From Methanobrevibacter sp. (GTDB lineage: Archaea > Methanobacteriota > Methanobacteria > Methanobacteriales > Methanobacteriaceae): a stretch of DNA of 8,927 nucleotides. The translations under genes and the position numbers were made by a program. How positions within the stretch are numbered: the first letter of the stretch is position 1; each line of letters opens with the position of its first letter. A model generated the notes under the pieces. The model searched no databases. It saw nothing but the letters and a program-made list of their open reading frames with translations, and was not told where the DNA came from. Below, in pieces: positions 6,367 through 8,927 of this stretch. Where the stretch lies: positions 1-8,927 of the forward strand of contig JAUNXD010000054.1 in NCBI GenBank assembly GCA_030539985.1, given 5' to 3'.

Positions 6367-6965
6367 GATGCATCCTCCTCAGTATGCCTTATTCTTTCAA
6401 TCTTGTCCTTAAAACCGGTGATTGTCAAGATTTTACTGACCTCATCAATCACATCCTCAGACGGCATCAGCGGAGGGTCAAGCTCCAGTTCGTTTCTGAT
6501 TTCCTCGAGGTTCTGCCTGAACTCCCACCAGCCGGGAACGTCCCTGTCGATGTCTGCAAAGAACCTTTCGGGAATCGCTCCGATTGCCGCTGTGAAATAT
6601 GAATCGGCAAATCCAAGGTATTCATAGAGCTTGTCATAGCCCTTTTCGTTTTCTATTGCAATCTGCTTTAGAATCTGGTTTACTTCACATACGCTGTTTC
6701 CCACAGGACATACGCTGTGGCATGTGTAGCAGTAAAAGCAGTTCCAGATATTGTCATCGTCAAGTATTGTTTCATCGCCTTCAAGAACCCTTTCCATGAT
6801 GTCACGGGGATTGTAGTCGGAATGCCTTGCTGCGGGACATGTTGATGTGCACATTCCGCACTGCACGCATTTAAGAACCCCTTCATCCTTGGAGTTTTTC
6901 ACATCCCCGATGATTCTTTCCGCAAAATCTATCGGCGAATCAGTTATTTTCTGTTGGCTAGTCAC
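6363..6965 (-). CDS. hdrC: HdrC-like ferredoxin subunit
   Basis: This small iron-sulfur subunit relays electrons from HdrA to HdrB. Two classical [4Fe-4S] motifs are intact; numbering from the upstream GTG they are Cys36/39/42/46 (CVQCGMCTSTCP) and Cys79/82/85/89 (CFYCYTCHSVCP), followed by a helical C-terminal region with the usual HdrC GWWEFR-like segment. Length (about 200 residues) is typical. Two GTG codons are possible starts: 6974 and, three codons on, 6965. The only good ribosome binding site, GGGTGG at 6971-6976, overlaps the upstream GTG and stands 5 nt before the second, so 6965 is preferred; the frame is open from either. It begins immediately after the mmp16 gene and overlaps hdrB by 4 bases, so the complex is made together with the coenzyme M enzymes. 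Confidence 0.9.
   Translation of the reverse strand: MTSQQKITDSPIDFAERIIGDVKNSKDEGVLKCVQCGMCTSTCPAARHSDYNPRDIMERVLEGDETILDDDNIWNCFYCYTCHSVCPVGNSVCEVNQILKQIAIENEKGYDKLYEYLGFADSYFTAAIGAIPERFFADIDRDVPGWWEFRQNLEEIRNELELDPPLMPSEDVIDEVSKILTITGFKDKIERIRHTEEDAS
6374..6378 (-). promoter_or_regulatory. Ribosome binding site of hdrB
   Basis: GGAGG (within GAGGAGGATG) on the minus strand, 7 nt before the hdrB ATG at 6366, has the same spacing as in hdrA and lies inside the hdrC 3' end. Confidence 0.75.
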
Positions 6966-6970
6966 ATTAA

Positions 6971-6976
6971 CCACCC
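6971..6976 (-). promoter_or_regulatory. Ribosome binding site that decides the hdrC start
   Basis: GGGTGG on the minus strand is 5 nt before the GTG at 6965 but contains the alternative GTG at 6974, which then has no usable site of its own. This favours the shorter HdrC. Confidence 0.5.
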
Positions 6977-6977
6977 T

Positions 6978-8231
6978 TTAAAGTTTGAATTCATTGTTTT
7001 CAATCATTTTCTTAAGCTTCAATGAAAGTTTGTTTGCCCTAAGCCTGTCTGACTGTCTGCAGATTATCGGTATGTTAACATTATTGTCATTTATTGTCAA
7101 ATCCACGTTTCCGGTATCCATGTCAAATGCGTCATGCCTGCAGTAACTGACACACATTCCGCAGCCGAAACAGTATGTTATATTTAACCTTTTGTCCTTA
7201 AAGGCATTGGTAGGGCACATTTCCTCAACAATGCACTTGTCACATGTTGAGCATTTGCTTCTGTCATACTGCGGTCTCAGGTCATGGCCTGTCCACATCT
7301 TGCCGTAATCAGTACTGTCCAATGGAAGGTGGCGTCCCTTGATGTCGGCTACCGGCAAGTCTATCTCATCATCAGTTATTAATAGATTATTATATATCTC
7401 CTCGTTTAAAACAGGAATTGGAATTGCCACGGTATCATATACCTCACCGCCCTGACCGGTCTTGAATCCTCCAAGATAATATGGATCCATCTCTTCGAGA
7501 TCTGCTGAAAGCATGAGGTTAGGCTTTTCATCGCTTGACCTTGTTCCGTCACCCAGGACATAACCTATTGCACCATTCAAAAGCACTCTGCTTCCGGACC
7601 TGATAACGTTATGAGGGATGTCGTTTTGAAGAGGGTTCAGGTCTCCGCATCCGGAAAATGTAAGTCCCCTGAGGTTTCCTTCAAGAGGGGTTGCGGCAAA
7701 TATTGACTTTACAGGCTCTTTGTTTGGATTGGTGAATGCGGTGTAGTTTTTAAATGCCATACGTGCACCGATGATTTGTCCTCTTGTAATGTCATCTTTG
7801 GTTATTGTGTTTTCGATTGTCTTTCCTTCTGCAGTTTCCACTCGAACGTCAATCGGTTTTCCCTCAAGGATTTCCTTTAACAGAAATCCTCCGCCGTATG
7901 ACTCATCATATACTGAATGTGCAGTACCGTGAAGTATCACGTCCACTGAACCGAGCCATTCGTTTGGACATGGCCCTGCATATGCAGGTACACCGTTCAT
8001 GTATACTTCATTTGCCCTGATGAACACTCCAGGATCTGAGATTATGAAGTTAAGAATGGCGGCGGTTCCGCTCATCACTCCGCATGTTCCGCAGGTTACC
8101 ACGTCAACCTCATCGAAGGTGGGTGCGTCGCCTTTCTTTATGAGCTTTTTGAACTCATCTGCAGTGTAGATGTTTGCATCATCATTTTGAATTTTGCGGT
8201 TGATTTCATCAATGGTTCTTTCGTCTTTCAC
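6978..8231 (-). CDS. mmp16: Methanogenesis marker 16 / ComF-type sulfur-transfer protein (DUF39 + two [4Fe-4S] motifs)
   Basis: The 417-residue protein has an N-terminal HcyBio (DUF39) domain, about residues 15-310, with conserved motifs TCGTCGVMSGT (Cys47, Cys50), AGPCPNEW (Cys88), HGTAHS (101-106) and SGCGDLNPLQND (Cys195). A C-terminal two-cluster ferredoxin domain follows, with Cys327/330/333/339 (last spacing five residues) and Cys354/357/360/364. The DUF39 family includes the L-aspartate-semialdehyde sulfurtransferase of homocysteine synthesis. From memory, a methanogen member with this layout was reported as ComF, converting sulfoacetaldehyde to coenzyme M. Placement 14 nt after comA supports the coenzyme M role over the homocysteine role. 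One or more of Cys47, 50, 88 and 195 may carry the sulfur. The start is GTG with a weak AGGGAAG site. Adjacent hdrCBA could supply the two electrons the reaction needs. Confidence 0.82.
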   Translation of the reverse strand: MKDERTIDEINRKIQNDDANIYTADEFKKLIKKGDAPTFDEVDVVTCGTCGVMSGTAAILNFIISDPGVFIRANEVYMNGVPAYAGPCPNEWLGSVDVILHGTAHSVYDESYGGGFLLKEILEGKPIDVRVETAEGKTIENTITKDDITRGQIIGARMAFKNYTAFTNPNKEPVKSIFAATPLEGNLRGLTFSGCGDLNPLQNDIPHNVIRSGSRVLLNGAIGYVLGDGTRSSDEKPNLMLSADLEEMDPYYLGGFKTGQGGEVYDTVAIPIPVLNEEIYNNLLITDDEIDLPVADIKGRHLPLDSTDYGKMWTGHDLRPQYDRSKCSTCDKCIVEEMCPTNAFKDKRLNITYCFGCGMCVSYCRHDAFDMDTGNVDLTINDNNVNIPIICRQSDRLRANKLSLKLKKMIENNEFKL

Positions 8232-8245
8232 GTGAATTACTTCCC

Positions 8246-8927
8246 TTAAATTTTACCTAAAGTGTCTCCCCTCAAGCCTTGCCTTAATGTTTCAAGGGAG
8301 GTTATGTCATTACTGGAAACGTTTCCAAGGTTGACAGTATTTCCAAGCTTCAAGATGAAAAATACCTGCTGGTCCTTGTTCGGCGCTTCCCAAAGAATCT
8401 TATTGCCGTTGAAATTATCAAGAATATAGTCGATTTCATCTTCCTTGGCGTTTCCTGACTTGTCGAATATTCCAATGTTCTTTCCGCCTTCACGGGCTTC
8501 AACTATAACCAGTGATGAACCGGCATCCAGCTCATCTCTCATGTATTCTATTCTCTCATCCAATGTAAGTTCCTTATCCAGATTAGGATCTTTCTTGCCC
8601 ACTTCCGAGAGCACTTCAAAACCTTCATCCCGACCACGTTTGATGCATTCAAGCTTCTCGTTATGGGAAATGCTTGTTGAACCGTCGGATATTTCAATTG
8701 CCGGAAATCCCAAATCACGTGCTTCGGCGAAGAATTCGTCAAGCTTACCGTTCATTAATGCAAGCTCAAACAGTGTTCCTCCGGTATATGGAGTGATGTC
8801 ATAGGATTTGTACATCTCGACCTTAGATTTTATAATCTCACGGTCATGGACTATTGATGTTCCCCAGCCGAATTTGAGATAATCAACATAGTCCCCTGAA
8901 ATCTCCATCAGGCTTTTGGCGGTTTCA
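8246..8927 (-). CDS. comA: Phosphosulfolactate synthase ComA (5' end outside window)
   Basis: ComA adds sulfite to phosphoenolpyruvate to form (2R)-phospho-3-sulfolactate, the first committed step of coenzyme M synthesis in many methanogens. It is a cytoplasmic TIM-barrel enzyme. Motifs seen include YLKFGWGTS, PYTGGTLFE, AIEISDGS, EVGKKDP, EAREGGKNIGIFD, WEAPNKDQQVFFILK, VNLGN and the C-terminal LETLRQGLRGDTLGKI. The frame stays open past the internal ATG at 8908 to the right edge (ETAKSL precedes it), and the family is about 250 residues long, so the true start lies roughly 25-30 codons outside the window. The C-terminus is complete (TAA at 8246). It is the first visible gene of the operon, so the operon promoter is not in the window; comB, comC or other sulfolactate genes could lie further right. 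Confidence 0.93.
   Translation of the reverse strand, partial: ETAKSLMEISGDYVDYLKFGWGTSIVHDREIIKSKVEMYKSYDITPYTGGTLFELALMNGKLDEFFAEARDLGFPAIEISDGSTSISHNEKLECIKRGRDEGFEVLSEVGKKDPNLDKELTLDERIEYMRDELDAGSSLVIVEAREGGKNIGIFDKSGNAKEDEIDYILDNFNGNKILWEAPNKDQQVFFILKLGNTVNLGNVSSNDITSLETLRQGLRGDTLGKI

Noticed and set aside
3125..6974. Reading hdrCBA as the standard methanogenic heterodisulfide reductase
   Set aside because: The cysteine-free MvhD domain, the altered CCG motif and the link to comA/mmp16 point to a paralog; only a search of the rest of the genome would settle this.

Overview
The window comes from a hydrogenotrophic, pseudomurein-type methanogen, most likely Methanobrevibacter or a close relative. 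The evidence is a coenzyme M biosynthesis gene (comA), a methanogenesis-marker-16 gene, a heterodisulfide-reductase-like gene set, archaeal Shine-Dalgarno sequences and A+T-rich TATA promoters, and large secreted beta-helix/Ig-like 'adhesin-like' proteins with alternative GTG starts. The genus is inferred from gene style, not from a search.

Every real gene lies on the minus strand, so transcription runs from right to left. In reading order they are: comA (5' end outside the window, 8927-8246), an mmp16/ComF-type sulfur-transfer iron-sulfur protein (8231-6978), hdrC (about 6965-6363), hdrB (6366-5425), hdrA with an extra MvhD-like C-terminal domain (5428-3125), a secreted TIM-barrel protein with Ig-like, lysine-rich C-terminal domains (3122-1677), and a small HEAT-repeat protein (1680-1357). 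Gaps are 14, 12 (3 from the upstream GTG), -4, -4, 2 and -4 nt, so all seven look like one translationally coupled transcript whose promoter lies beyond the right edge. A 64-nt A+T-rich gap (1293-1356) carries a TATA-type promoter inside a perfect 10-bp inverted repeat. It precedes the last gene, a secreted beta-helix adhesin-like protein (1292 to beyond position 1) with regularly spaced Gly-Gly-Ala-Ile repeats.

The main interest is the metabolic block. ComA makes phosphosulfolactate, the first committed intermediate of coenzyme M synthesis. The mmp16 protein belongs to the family that inserts sulfide into aldehydes (homocysteine and coenzyme M synthesis). That last reductive thiolation needs two electrons, and the next three genes encode an HdrABC-like electron-transfer complex. 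This HdrABC is not a standard copy: the MvhD-like domain fused to HdrA has no cysteines, and HdrB has lost one cysteine of its second CCG motif. I infer a paralogous HdrABC dedicated to supplying reductant to coenzyme M synthesis rather than reducing CoM-S-S-CoB in energy metabolism. No hydrogenase or formate dehydrogenase subunit is present in the window. No RNA gene, CRISPR array or transposon was seen, and no stretch over 300 bases lacks a gene.
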